From: JAIPDZ01 sp034522175
GTDB taxonomy: Bacteria > Desulfobacterota > DSM-4660 > Desulfatiglandales > Desulfatiglandaceae
Assembly: GCA_034522175.1 (NCBI GenBank)
Contig: JAXHLQ010000001.1
Location: 1,364,001-1,428,000, forward strand
Length of the DNA stretch: 64,000 nucleotides
Direction of reading: 5' to 3'
Both the position numbers and the translations under genes were made by a program. Below the pieces are notes generated by a model that was not told the origin of the DNA, did no database searches, and saw only the letters and a list, made by a program, of their open reading frames with translations. Of the stretch, positions 16,600 to 25,057 are shown piece after piece; position 1 is the first letter of the stretch, and every line of letters starts with the position of its first letter.

Positions 16600-17455
16600 C
16601 AGGCACCTGCTGACACTCTTTTCACTCAAATGCAAATGTTCGGCTATTTCTTTGCCGCTGTTCTTCAGCTCCATCTCTGCCAAATAGCTAATAATAGCCC
16701 TGGCATCGCTGATTTTTTCGGTTCGTTTGGATGAGATAAGGTCCTTCAGGTCCACTCCTTGGTCTTTCGTCACCCTCCTTGTTAATTCATCCAACGAAAT
16801 TGGAGAATTAAAGCCTCTCTCAAATCTCTCGTTCGCTTTATCCAAAGCCTCCACAACAAAACCCCCACTGCCAAGGATTCTCGCATCCCCCTTTTCTCTC
16901 TCTTCTTTTGACCTACCTAGAAGGCCAGCCTTGTTGCCGCCAGCGCTCCGGACGAGGCCACCTCCCTGAAACTCCGGCCTTCGCCCCTCATCTATTCCTT
17001 TTTCAACAAATCCGCGGTATCTGCGACGGGCGACTTTTTGGGTTTCACCGAAATGGAGGAGGACGTCTTCGACGGTCGATTCAGCTAAGGATTTGTCTTT
17101 GACAGGATTAACGGGATTTTCAGGATGTTTGTTGTCTTTTTCAGTTTCCGGACGAAACTGAAAAAACAATCCGCCTTTGGCGGAGGAAATACTGGGTGCT
17201 TTTGGGTTGCTGACTTCCGATCTCTGCTCTTTGACCTCAGGCACCTGGGGGTTCTTTCGGTGGCCTAAGATGGCGCTATGTCCGCTCCAGGGGTATTTGT
17301 CGAGTTCTTTGAGGTCTTGCACAATACCTGCTCGCAGGGGATTGAGATGGATATACCGAATTAACTCAAGGTGTAACGTTGCCACTATTCCACTATTTTT
17401 TACAACTTTCCGCTAAAACGTAAAGAGCACGAATAGTTTTTTCAGACAGGATTTA

Positions 17456-17500
17456 CCCCATGAAATGCGCTTCGCTGTTACGGTTGTAAATTTCACGGGG
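17456..17500. repeat. CCCC-TGAAAT...TTTCAC-GGGG mini-palindrome, long type
   Basis: Same element as 12776-12821 with a two-base shorter left arm, again inside the ACAGGATT hairpin repeat between the RAYT fragment and DUF3782 copy B. Confidence 0.7.
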
Positions 17501-17555
17501 TAAAGATGTTTTTGTTTGTCTTATCCGGTTAATCCTGTTGATCCTGTCTCATGTG

Positions 17556-17586
17556 TAATGGGGGCGTTGTTTAATTGTTGCGTAAC
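17556..17586. repeat. REP motif 3' of DUF3782 copy B
   Basis: TAATGGGGGCGTTG with tail TTTAATTGTTGCGTAAC, ten bases from the DUF3782 stop codon. Confidence 0.7.
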
Positions 17587-17595
17587 AACGAGGTT

Positions 17596-18255
17596 TCAGT
17601 TGAACGTCCTCGGCTCAAATCCTTCCCGGTTCAAGAGGGTCGCGCCACCTTCGTCGGTCTGGGTCAGTACGTAAAGACCCGCTTTCTCCGCATACCGGCC
17701 CACATCGTCCTTCACCACGAGGGCGCCCATCCCTCCAACCACCTGGTACTTTTCATATTCCGGGAATATCTCTTTGAATCGGGGGAGCTTCTTCTGTACG
17801 AATTTGTCCACCATCCGCTTGTCCAGTTTGTTCTTCACCTCCACCACCAGCACCTTGCCGCCATTTACAGCCACCAGGTCGAATTCTCCCTCACCCTTGC
17901 GCTTGAGATTTCGTTTCACCTTTTTCAGATCTATCTTCGTCTTGCGGAAAACACCCCTCAGGTTCCTAAAAAATAGATCTTCCGCCACCTCCCCCTGTAC
18001 AAGCCCCAGATCTCCAAGTTGTCTACCGATACGATCCAGTTTTGCATCCGTCCTGCGCATCTGTTCATCGGTTCTGTTCAATTGTTCGTCGGTCTTGGCC
18101 TGAGATTCTTTCAGTTCGCGAATTCCTTGGTCGGTTTTTTTGATCTGCTCATCGGTCCTGGCCTGGGATTCCCTCAACTGGGCAATCCCCGCAAACATCT
18201 CCTCTGCCAATTTCTCCAGACGATCCAGCCGGTCCTCTGCTTTTGCCTCTGTCAT
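17596..18255 (-). CDS. DUF3782-type PD-(D/E)XK-like coiled-coil protein, copy B
   Basis: A 219-residue protein. Residues 1-95 form a coiled coil built of seven-residue units (TDEQLNR, TDEQMRR, TDAKLDR). Residues 110-219 hold a nuclease-like core: GEGEFDLVAVNGGKVLVVEVKNK gives Asp and Glu-x-Lys as in PD-(D/E)XK enzymes, then KRMVDKFVQKKLPRFKEIFP. AAAGGGGGTGG precedes the ATG. This is the least altered of five copies and has an extra SQARTDEQIKKTDQGIRELK segment. Function unknown; DNA or RNA cleavage or an end-binding role is possible. It lies between RAYT fragments and is flanked by REP and ACAGGATT repeats. Confidence 0.8.
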   Translation of the reverse strand: MTEAKAEDRLDRLEKLAEEMFAGIAQLRESQARTDEQIKKTDQGIRELKESQAKTDEQLNRTDEQMRRTDAKLDRIGRQLGDLGLVQGEVAEDLFFRNLRGVFRKTKIDLKKVKRNLKRKGEGEFDLVAVNGGKVLVVEVKNKLDKRMVDKFVQKKLPRFKEIFPEYEKYQVVGGMGALVVKDDVGRYAEKAGLYVLTQTDEGGATLLNREGFEPRTFN

Positions 18256-18335
18256 GGTTGTCCACCCCCTTTGGTACCCATCTTAACGACATTCTTTATC
18301 GTTTTCAAACAAATTCACATAGAAATGCGCTGGTG

Positions 18336-18385
18336 TAATGGGGGACGTTGTTACCTTATGATCTTATGAGATATAATCCAGTAGT
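18336..18385. repeat. REP motif 3' of RAYT fragment
   Basis: TAATGGGGGACGTTG with tail TTACCTTATGATCTTATGAG, the variant always found after RAYT copies of the B/C type. Confidence 0.7.
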
Positions 18386-18397
18386 TTTGAATCGTTG

Positions 18398-18718
18398 TCA
18401 TACCAGTGAAATAAAAGAAAAACAGATTTCACGGCACAAAAGCAGTTTCTTACCACGCTCTATGCCCCAGTACCATCTCCCGGAGCTACGGGGCAGGCAC
18501 CTGCTGACACTCTTTTCATTCAAATGCAAATGTACCGCTATTTCTTTGCCGCTGTTCTTCAGCTCCATCTCTGTCAAATAGCTAATAATTGCCCTGGCTT
18601 TGCTGATCTTCTCAGTTCGTTTAGATGAGACGAGTTCCTTCATGTCCACTCCTTGGTCTTTCGTCACCCTCCTTGTTAATTCATCCAACGAAATTGTGTA
18701 ATAGGGGACGTTCTTCAC
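18398..18718 (-). pseudogene. RAYT HTH-domain fragment with both in-frame mini-palindromes
   Basis: Only the DnaA-like HTH remains (ISLDELTRRVTKDQGVDMKE ... SGKEIAVHLHLNEKSVSRC). It carries the same LPRSSGRWYWGI insert (18465-18493) and the CREICFSF insert (18403-18435) as copies B and C. The 5' end is cut at a REP-like GGGGACGTTCTTCAC, which supplies the start MKNVPYYT. No function expected. Confidence 0.75.
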
Positions 18719-19060
18719 ATTTTAAGATTGCATTTGGGGGGGATGCGTCAGTAATTTTATCTGGGTACTCGGTGCTGTGAATGGAGATCTGGTGTCACAT
18801 CTTGCATAGTGAATAATAATCGGTGCGCGTGGGATACGGGACGTTATGTTGCGAGTCTGATTATGTTGTGTGATTGAGGAGGTGTTTGTGGGGGTGATAC
18901 CCCGCCGTACCCCGCTGATTTCTCCATCCGTGAATCTTTGACGTTATCCCGCCATGTTGAAATCGGTTATCTGCCTGGCCCACCTGCTGCCACCTGCCGC
19001 TTCGTCCGAGCTAATGGGGGACGGCTAATGGGGGACGTTGCTATATAACTGCGTTACTTT
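18699..19060. repeat. REP motifs and repeat remnants, no gene
   Basis: REP heads occur at 18699 (TAATAGGGGACG) and twice at 19012-19045. The block GGTGTCACATCTTGCATAG with GTGAATAATAATCGG lies near 18792-18823; full copies are at 19926, 32945 and 34819. No gene is seen in 18720-19182. Confidence 0.55.
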
Positions 19061-19182
19061 GTGATGTAATGTGTGTAATGTTTAGATCTCTGGCCTTCCT
19101 TAAAGGCCATCGCTTGTGTACTGACATAGCCTGCCGACCCTGCGAAGGCCCCTTGAGGGCACCGGAAAGGCAGTCAAGACAA

Positions 19183-19578
19183 TCATATCGATATCAGAAG
19201 ATCCTTCATTTCTTGATATTCAGGGAATTGGCTATCAGCGCTTATTAGCTGAGAAGCATGACAGATGGCGGAAGCAATTATGATACGATCCTGTGGATCT
19301 TTGTGATGCTCCGGCAACTCAGCGGCGAGGCTGGCTATCTTACAGGATACTGGCAGGCAGATAATACTCGCATCCTCGGTCGCTTGGGCTATCCATTCCT
19401 GAACCGGGATTTCCAGCAGAATTCTTTTATGATCATACAGCCATGTCACTTCAAAGCATGAAATTGCTGAAATGGCAACGCTTTCCTCCTGCTCAATCTG
19501 CTTCACTATTTCGATAGGTAGCCGTTTGGGCGTTTGATTGATCCACCATATCCAGATATGAGTGTCCAAGAGAAGCAT
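19183..19578 (-). CDS. vapC: VapC-like PIN toxin
   Basis: A 131-residue PIN protein starting MLLLDTHIWIWWINQTPKRL, with the first catalytic Asp (LLLDTH), Glu in SCFEVTWL, and paired Asp in HKDPQDRIIIASA. It is intact. The ATG shares one base with the TGA of the upstream antitoxin gene, so the two are coupled. Expected to be a site-specific RNase restrained by that antitoxin. It belongs to the DTHxWxWW group of VapC toxins. Confidence 0.85.
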   Translation of the reverse strand: MLLLDTHIWIWWINQTPKRLPIEIVKQIEQEESVAISAISCFEVTWLYDHKRILLEIPVQEWIAQATEDASIICLPVSCKIASLAAELPEHHKDPQDRIIIASAICHASQLISADSQFPEYQEMKDLLISI

Positions 19579-19802
19579 CAGGAAATACCCCAGTCATCAT
19601 GAGTTGCAGAAGAAAAAATGTCACCTTTTTCTATCAGCATTCCTTTAAGTTTTTCAGGAGGGTGCCTTTTTTGTATCGGAGGCGCATTTCCCTGATCTGG
19701 AAAAAGTAAAATCAATTCAACATGTTGCATCGGCTGAAAAGTCGGCATATCCACGAGCCTTCCAGCTTTGTCGGTACAGGTAATAATCTTTTGTGCCTGC
19801 AT
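19578..19802 (-). CDS. Antitoxin partner of VapC (VapB/DUF2281-like)
   Basis: I place the start at 19802, because AAGGGGAAAG lies just before this ATG. The longer reading from 19910 has no such site. The product, MQAQKIITCTDKAGRLVDMP ... EKLKGMLIEKGDIFSSATHD, has a proline-rich middle and the acidic-aromatic tail (DDW) usual for antitoxins of this VapC group. It ends at the toxin start. Confidence 0.7.
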   Translation of the reverse strand: MQAQKIITCTDKAGRLVDMPTFQPMQHVELILLFPDQGNAPPIQKRHPPEKLKGMLIEKGDIFSSATHDDWGIS

Positions 19803-19925
19803 AATCTTTCCCCTTAAAAATCGGTTTTTGAACGAATTGGGATCACGAATCAGGACATGCATCTCAGCATTCAATTTCAATTGATCATTGGCATAAACAA
19901 AACTCTCCATAACGTAATGAGTGTA

Positions 19926-20183
19926 GATCTGGTGTCACATCTTGCATAGTGAATAATAATCGGTGTAACGTTGCCACTATTCCACTATTTTTTACAACTT
20001 TCCGCTAAAACGTAATGAGCACGAATAGTTTTTTAGACAGGATTGACCCCAGTGAAATGCGCTTCGCTGTTACGGTTGTAAATTTCACGGGGCAGAGCAG
20101 GATTTTCAGCCCCAGTGAAACCCCGATGAAACAGATGTAACAAAGGTTTCATGGGGCAGGCAAAACAGAAAGGTTTCATGGGG
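19926..20183. repeat. Composite repeat: TGTCACATCTTGCATAG unit, CCACTATTCC unit, ACAGGATT hairpin, two mini-palindromes
   Basis: In order: GGTGTCACATCTTGCATAG, GTAACGTTGCCACTATTCC, CCGCTAAAACGTAATGAGC and AGACAGGATTGA. Then comes the long mini-palindrome at 20047-20092 and a second type at 20110-20183 (CCCCAGTGAAACCCCGATG ... GGTTTCATGGGG). The same order recurs near 32945-33141. Confidence 0.7.
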
Positions 20184-20238
20184 TAAAAATTTTTTTGTTT
20201 GTCTTATCCGGTTAATCCTATTGAACCTGTCTCATGTG

Positions 20239-20290
20239 TAATGGGGGACGTTGGTAAGTCTGTTAAGTTAGTTTTCAACATATTGAATCT
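20239..20290. repeat. REP motif with GTAAGTCTGTTAAGTTA tail
   Basis: TAATGGGGGACGTTG followed by GTAAGTCTGTTAAGTTAG and TTTTCAACATAT. This variant follows the RAYT copies ending at 28749 and 31451 and also occurs at 22191. Confidence 0.7.
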
Positions 20291-20366
20291 GTAAGGTTGT
20301 GATTTGCGGGAAGCTGGATCTGACCACCTGAGTTGACCCCAGTTGCGGCAGACCGGTTTGCACATT

Positions 20367-20418
20367 CATGGCAAGAAGGGGTTGAATAACGAAACACCCG
20401 TCCGCTTCACGTCTTTTA
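20367..20418 (-). pseudogene. VapC (FitB-like PIN toxin), last codons, displaced by IS630
   Basis: Joined to 21510-21872 across the IS, this segment supplies the normal end of a PIN toxin. LVTRN is followed by IKDVKRTGVSLFNPFLP and a TGA at 20367-20369. The frame is continuous after removing the element and one TA. Confidence 0.75.
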
Positions 20419-21509
20419 TTAACCTTTTCAAAATAGGAACCATTAAAATGCTGCGTATAGTGTTGTGGGCGCAAGGAAGAAACTCTGTATAAGCTTTGGC
20501 ATCTTTTGGAGTCTGCGCAAATGACTTTGTATATATTCATGGAGTTGTTCCTTAGAAGTCAGTATCTTTTTGCCCAGACAATTGTTTTTCAGATGATTCC
20601 AAACATATTCATCAGGATTGAGTTCAGGGGAATATGGAGGCAAAAAGAATAGTTTGAGCCGACCTTCTTGCTCTTCTACAAACCTTTTCACAATCTTTGC
20701 TTTGTGAGCAGGGTGTCCATCAACGATGACAAAAACCGGTCCTGGGGCATTGATTAGAAGGCGCTTCAGAAATTCTATGAACACTGTCGCCGTCACATTA
20801 CGCTTCGTGACCATAAATCGCATTTTGCCAAGCGGACTAACGGCTGAAATCATGTTGGCACTAAACCGTGCACCTGTACTGGAAACAATAGGCGTTTTAC
20901 CTCGTTTAGCCCAAGTCGTACCATTATGAAAATCAGACCGCACACCAGCTTCATCCTGAAAATAAATTTCGGCACCGACCTTTGTCGCTTCACGACGGAT
21001 TTCGGGATATTCTTCTTCTATCCATTTCTGAACCTTTTCCGGATCTTGCTGATATGCTTTCCACAGTGGTTTTTGGGCGCTCAACCCCAACTGTCCCAGC
21101 AAGCGCCAGACAGAACTTCGGCTCAATTTAACCCAAGACGTTTTTTGATCAGTTCTTGAACCATTTTTGAGGTCCAAAGAGCAAATGGGAACTTTAGTTG
21201 CAACGGATTCTTCAGCGTCACCGTATCGTAAATCCACTTTATCGCTTTGCTATCAAGCTTTCTGGGGCGGCCTCCGCGTTTGCTCGCATCTAGATTCTGC
21301 CAACCACCACCCCGGTATAAAGATAGCCAGCGGAAAAGTGTCCGAATATTTATGCCCAATACACGGGCCACATCCGTGGGATTCTCGCCAGCTTGAACGC
21401 GAGAAACCGCACGTTTCCTCATTTCCGTCAACGTCTTGTGGTCTAATGATCTTGTGCTTCAATAATAACATAAATAACTCAGGATGGCAACTGATTTTGA
21501 AACAATTAA
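20419..21509 (-). mobile_element. IS630-family element inserted in a vapC gene at TA
   Basis: About 1091 bp, with TA on both sides (20417-20418 and 21510-21511) as in IS630/Tc1 elements. Imperfect terminal inverted repeats share TTAA, TTTCAAAAT and CCAT at equal spacing. It contains one transposase gene in two frames. Confidence 0.8.
20443..21431 (-). pseudogene. IS630-family transposase, two overlapping frames
   Basis: Frame 1 (21431 to 21123) encodes the HTH part (MRKRAVSRVQAGENPTDVAR, LGINIRTLFRWLSLY, KRGGRPRKLDSKAIKWIYD). Frame 2 (to 20443) encodes the DDE part: EIYFQDEAGVRSDF (Asp), VFVIVDGHPAHKAKIV (Asp), LPPYSPELNPDEYVWNHLK (Glu). The change of frame lies at KKRLGL / KLSRSSVW near 21125. 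IS630 transposases are often made by -1 frameshifting, but the exact signal here (TTAAATTG after an A6 run) is weak, so a simple base loss is equally possible. Confidence 0.8.
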
Positions 21510-21872
21510 TATATTGCGAGTGACAAGGGTAAGCCCGTGTTCAAGTGCAGTAGCAGCAAGTAAACTGTCAATGACCGGCAGTGGGTCAGGAACGTTCAAT
21601 CGCCCCCAACGGTCGGCGATACCAGGCGTAACGAGCAGGACACACCCGGCGGACCGCTCTTGCACAGTGGCGAACCATTTATCGAGATACGTCGCAGAAA
21701 CAGGGTCACGATGACGTATCCCTTCAATTCCACGTCTGATCTCCCCCATGGTCAGGACCGAAACAAATAAATCATCGTCACTTGCCTCAGCGAACCATTC
21801 TCGCACACCGGCATTAGCACGTTTCCCTTTGCGGATTTCAGACAGAACATTTGTGTCTATCAGATATCCCAT
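21510..21872 (-). pseudogene. vapC: VapC (FitB-like PIN toxin) interrupted by IS630, N-terminal 120 codons
   Basis: Starts MGYLIDTNVLSEIRKGKRAN (FitB/VapC group, catalytic Asp in LIDTN), with Glu in TMGEIRRGIEGI, Asp in LPVIDSLLAATAL, and LVTRN just before the insertion. The remaining codons (IKDVKRTGVSLFNP) are at 20367-20418. The present reading ends with IS-encoded residues (ILIVSKSVAILS). It overlaps the antitoxin gene by 13 bases. The loss of the last residues near the active site probably inactivates it. Confidence 0.8.
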
Positions 21873-22081
21873 TGCATTTCACCACGGCCAAAATCCGGCG
21901 GACGAGCAAAGTCATCATCGTCGCCGATATCCGGCATTGCACCCAGCGCCTCCTTAAAGGAGCCTTCAACAATCTTTCGCTCCAACAAGCGGAAAACAAT
22001 TTCAACGCGTTGATGCTGAACTTCAGGGGGAACGGAAAGAATCTCGGGCATATCATCTATAACCTGCCTTATTGGTTCCAC
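21860..22081 (-). CDS. Antitoxin partner of the FitB-like VapC
   Basis: A GTG start at 22081 is favoured because GGAGG lies seven bases upstream; the ATG at 22108 has none. The product (VEPIRQVIDDMPEILSVPPE, then VQHQRVEIVFRLLERK and GAMPDIGDDDDFARPPDFGR) has a short helical N-terminus and an acidic, proline-rich tail that would wrap the toxin. It is intact and overlaps the start of vapC. Confidence 0.65.
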   Translation of the reverse strand: MEPIRQVIDDMPEILSVPPEVQHQRVEIVFRLLERKIVEGSFKEALGAMPDIGDDDDFARPPDFGRGEMQWDI

Positions 22082-22190
22082 AGCGGATACCTCCAAAAAA
22101 AAATCCAATTCAGAACGCTTGATCTGCTGCCACCATCATAAGGTGCTTCCATCATCATTTGCAATCATAATTGCGACTTCTGAATTAATG

Positions 22191-22285
22191 TAATGGGGGA
22201 CGTTGGTAAGTCTGTTAAGTTATTTTTCAACATATAAGTAATAATTGGGGACGTAATAATTGGGGACGTTGCCACTATTCTCGAT
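22191..22285. repeat. Three REP motifs in tandem
   Basis: TAATGGGGGACGTTG with the GTAAGTCTGTTAAGTTA tail, then TAATTGGGGACG twice, the last with the CCACTATTC tail. Different tail classes sit side by side upstream of the vapBC-like operon. Confidence 0.7.
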
Positions 22286-22504
22286 ATCTCCCCCATATCT
22301 CCTCGATTGTCAACCACTTTTTGGCCTTCCTGAGCCCTTCTTATTGGTGCCGGTGTCACACTTGCATAGTGAATAACGGGGAAGCTGAAAGGTATAAGCT
22401 CGAAGCTGACTCCGGTGAAATACGCTGCGCTCGTCATTGGCATGCCCCAGATAAACAAAGAAAAATGGGTTTAACGGGGTAAAAATTATCAAGAAGTTCA
22501 AAGG
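22286..22504. other. Repeat debris
   Basis: Holds a TGTCACACTTGCATAG-type block (22352-22372), a degenerate mini-palindrome (CTCCGGTGAAATACG, 22411-22426) and GGGTTTAACGGGGTAAA (22469-22485). No gene is seen. Confidence 0.45.
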
Positions 22505-22857
22505 TCAGTGGGCTGAGCGGAATGCGCGGTTAAAAACCTTTAGCTGAAAGACATCGTAAATCTCAACAAGTTCCTCAGGATCAGGCACGGGTGGGCGTTC
22601 TCGAAAATAACGCCCATGTGCATACCAGCTCCTAAATGTCAAATGGCCTTTAAGCGTAGAGCATTGTGAATGAAAAACATCCTGAACCGCATTGAAAAAC
22701 CTCGCCAGGCGCTTAAGAATGGCCTTCAATCCAATGGCCTGACACATCTGTTTGCGACTTCTCGAATAGTCACCCATTTCTCTTCTATATTCGTCGCAAA
22801 GCTCGGACAAATGAATAATAAAACCCAGCGGGACGCCCTTAAGTTCTTAAGTTTTCT
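22505..22857 (-). pseudogene. Fragment of an unrecognised protein
   Basis: The open frame encodes LSELCDEYRREMGDYSRSRK ... ILKRLARFFNAVQDVFHSQC ... SWYAHGRYFRERPPVPDPEE, a mostly helical C-terminal region reminiscent of HEPN-like or uncharacterised defence proteins. No proper start is seen, and the frame is open upstream to repeat sequence, so it looks 5'-truncated. I do not recognise the family. Confidence 0.35.
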
Positions 22858-23100
22858 CCCGCCTTCGGCGGATTCCGAATTCCTGATTCCGGATGGGTTG
22901 GCTGTGGATTGGGGGACGTCCATTTGTAATTCAGTAACTTCGTACTGGGGGATGTTGGCAGTTTCGTTAGTTTTTTTAGACAGGATTTACTGGATTGACT
23001 GGATTTTCCTTTCCTTTTTTCCCTTTCCAGACGAAAGGGAAAAAGACAATCCGCCAGAGGCGGAGGGAATACAGTCATCTTTAATCATGTTTATCATGTT
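22858..23100. repeat. REP motifs and variant ACAGGATT hairpin
   Basis: CCGCCTTCGGCGGATTCC palindrome (22859-22876), REP heads at 22907 and 22944 (the latter with GCAGTTTCGTTAG tail), then AGACAGGATTTACTGGATTG and a second CCGCCAGAGGCGGAGG palindrome near 23051. No gene. Confidence 0.55.
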
Positions 23101-23106
23101 TGTATT

Positions 23107-23212
23107 GGGGTCAGACCTCAGCAACCAATTGACATCATTGTAACAGCTTGCTAAAAGGGCCGTTTTTTAACGCTTAGAACCCCCTTTTTGAGCCCAAAAT
23201 GGGGCGTTTAAG
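23107..23212. repeat. Dispersed GGGGTCAGACCTCAGCAACC repeat, copy 2
   Basis: Partner of 526-630. It ends CCCAAAATGGGGCG TTTAAG, as copy 1 does in diverged form. Confidence 0.55.
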
Positions 23213-23266
23213 AAAATGCTGAGGGTCCGCGGCAGGGCTACGCTACGCCGCGCCAAGGCAGGGCAA

Positions 23267-23476
23267 TCATCCTCCTATGGCCTCCAACCTGACATCCTGG
23301 AGCCTTGACCGTGGGGGGGATAGCTTTCCAATCTTTACCAACAAGACCGCACCGCTCTCCAGCTTTCTGTCATTCGCTATCTCAAGGTTTTCCTGCAAAA
23401 GATCCGGATCATCTTCAGGAAGAAAGAATACCTCAGCTCCATCCGGGATTTGTTCCATTAGTTCAGGGTGTTCTAG
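23267..23476 (-). pseudogene. DUF5647-like protein interrupted by IS1182 (C-terminal part; N-terminal part at 26746-26812)
   Basis: Joining the parts at one CTAG yields a continuous 91-residue protein: MRKQDLSRKNHLLGVEFDRY, then LLEHPELMEQIPDGAEVFFL and PEDDPDLLQENLEIANDRKL. The remainder ends ARLQ-like SRLQDVRLEAIGG. A GAGAGGATGAA ribosome-binding site precedes the ATG at 26812. The EFxRYLLEHPELxEQIP block resembles DUF5647 proteins, small and of unknown function, often beside toxin-antitoxin genes. The join is strong; the family name is tentative. Confidence 0.65.
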
Positions 23477-23666
23477 CAGTCTGTCGGACTTACTGTGCGG
23501 CACTTGATCGAGCATGTCCGAGTCATTCGTCGGAGACCGGGACATGATCTAAAAAAGATCACTTCCGGGCGATTTTTTCCTTGCTTTTCCCTTTGGATTT
23601 CGATAGAATTATATAATAAAGTCAATTAGTTGGTTCTATCATAATCGAAATTCGTAAGGGGTCTAA

Positions 23667-25034
23667 ATGACTATGGAGCCACGGTTTAAAGATTGCGATC
23701 GCGATACCCTTTTTCTCATGCCGCCATCTGTGGATGACTGGGTGCCTGAAAATCACCTCTCCCGGTTCGTGGTAGATATCGTCAGCCGACTCGACCTGTC
23801 CCCTATAAAAAACGCCTATGCGGGAAGAGGTTCGGATGCCTATCCCCCGGACATCATGGTAGCTTTGCTTTTTTATGCCTACGCAACAGGGGTGTTTTCC
23901 AGCAGAAAGATCGAACGGGCGACCTACGATTCAGTGGCCTTCAGGTATATTGCTGTGAATACCCATCCGGATCACGACACCATCGCTTCGTTCCGCAGGC
24001 GATTTCTCAAAGAACTGAAGGTGCTGTTCGTCCAGATTTTGCTCATTGCCCATGAAATGGGGGTCTTGAAACTGGGCAGCGTCAGTCTGGACGGCACCAA
24101 GATCAAAGCCAATGCCTCGAAGCATCATGCCTTGAGTTGGGGCTATGCCCACAAACTGGAAAAGCAACTCAAGGAGGAAATCAAAGAACTGCTAAATAAA
24201 GCGAAGCAAGCCGACAAAGAAGACCTGCCCGAAGGCATGAACATCCCCGAGGAGCTGGCGCGTCGGGAATCGCGGCTCGAAGCCATTGCGGCAGCCAAGG
24301 CCCTGATAGAGCAGCGTGCTGCCGAGCGTTTCGCCAAAGAGCAGCAATCGTATGAGGAAAAGCTTTCCGCGCGTAAGGCTAAAGAGAAAGAGACCGGGAA
24401 AAAGCCCAAAGGCCGTTCGCCCATACCCCCTGAATCGGGACCCAAAAACAAGGACCAAGTTAACCTCACCGACAGCGACTCGCGGATCATGCCTTCGCAG
24501 GGAGGCGGCTTCGAGCAAGCCTACAACGGCCAGGCTGCAGTGGACATCGAGACCATGCTTATTGTAGAGAACCACATCACCCAGCAAAGCAATGACAAGC
24601 TGGAAGTCACCCCTGCTGTGGAAAACCTTTCCTCTCTTCCGGAAAAGCTTGGCACGGTTAACAAGCTATTGGCCGATACCGGTTACTTCGGCACTGACAA
24701 TGTAGAGGAATGCGAAACCAATAAAATCATCCCCTATATTGCCCCCGAGCGGCAGCAGCACAATGCACCGCTCCAAGACAGGTTCACCGAGCCTGGACCC
24801 CTGACTGACCCTGCGGACCCGGTAACCGAGATGAAACATCGGTTGAAAACGGTTGCGGGTAAGGCGGTATATGCCAAGAGGAAATGCACAGTGGAGCCGG
24901 TCTTCGGCATTATCAAGGCAGCCATGGGCTTCCGCCAGTTCCTTCTGCGAGGCCTCGACCGGGTTGCAGGAGAGTGGGATCTGGTCTGCATGGCATACAA
25001 CATCAAGAGGTTGCATGCCTTAAGTTCACCATAA
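23667..25034 (+). CDS. IS1182-family transposase
   Basis: A 455-residue intact transposase. The N-terminal DUF772 region (MEPRFKDCDRDTLFLMPPSV, HLSRFVVDIVSRLDL, YPPDIMVALLFYAYATGVFS) is followed by SVSLDGTKIKANASKH (first Asp), a long charged coiled-coil insert (residues 165-265), LLADTGYFGTDNVEECE (second Asp) and the C-terminal KRKCTVEPVFGIIKAAMGFR (Glu). It is one of only two full-length transposases here, so this IS may be recent or still mobile in trans. Confidence 0.9.
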   Translation: MTMEPRFKDCDRDTLFLMPPSVDDWVPENHLSRFVVDIVSRLDLSPIKNAYAGRGSDAYPPDIMVALLFYAYATGVFSSRKIERATYDSVAFRYIAVNTHPDHDTIASFRRRFLKELKVLFVQILLIAHEMGVLKLGSVSLDGTKIKANASKHHALSWGYAHKLEKQLKEEIKELLNKAKQADKEDLPEGMNIPEELARRESRLEAIAAAKALIEQRAAERFAKEQQSYEEKLSARKAKEKETGKKPKGRSPIPPESGPKNKDQVNLTDSDSRIMPSQGGGFEQAYNGQAAVDIETMLIVENHITQQSNDKLEVTPAVENLSSLPEKLGTVNKLLADTGYFGTDNVEECETNKIIPYIAPERQQHNAPLQDRFTEPGPLTDPADPVTEMKHRLKTVAGKAVYAKRKCTVEPVFGIIKAAMGFRQFLLRGLDRVAGEWDLVCMAYNIKRLHALSSP

Positions 25035-25057
25035 TATCAAAGAGCAGGGAATATTAT

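Larger units (their letters stand above)
16456..17385 (-). pseudogene. RAYT C-terminal half plus DnaA-like HTH, copy B, with in-frame mini-palindrome insertions
   Basis: Lacks the HUH half. It starts within the repeat-derived MATLHL and continues ELIRYIHLNPLRAGIVQDLK, the ACAGGATT-derived linker, RSAGGNKAGLLGR and the HTH (ISLDELTRRVTKDQG...SSKRTEKISDARAIISYLAE then EIAEHLHLSEKSVSRC). The recognition helix is followed by a 12-residue insert (LPRSSGRWYWGI) encoded by a CCCC...GGGG palindrome, before ERGKKLL resumes. A second palindrome adds LCREICFFFYFTG before MTTIQNY. Both insertions keep the frame open. Transposition activity is not possible without the N-terminal half. Confidence 0.8.
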
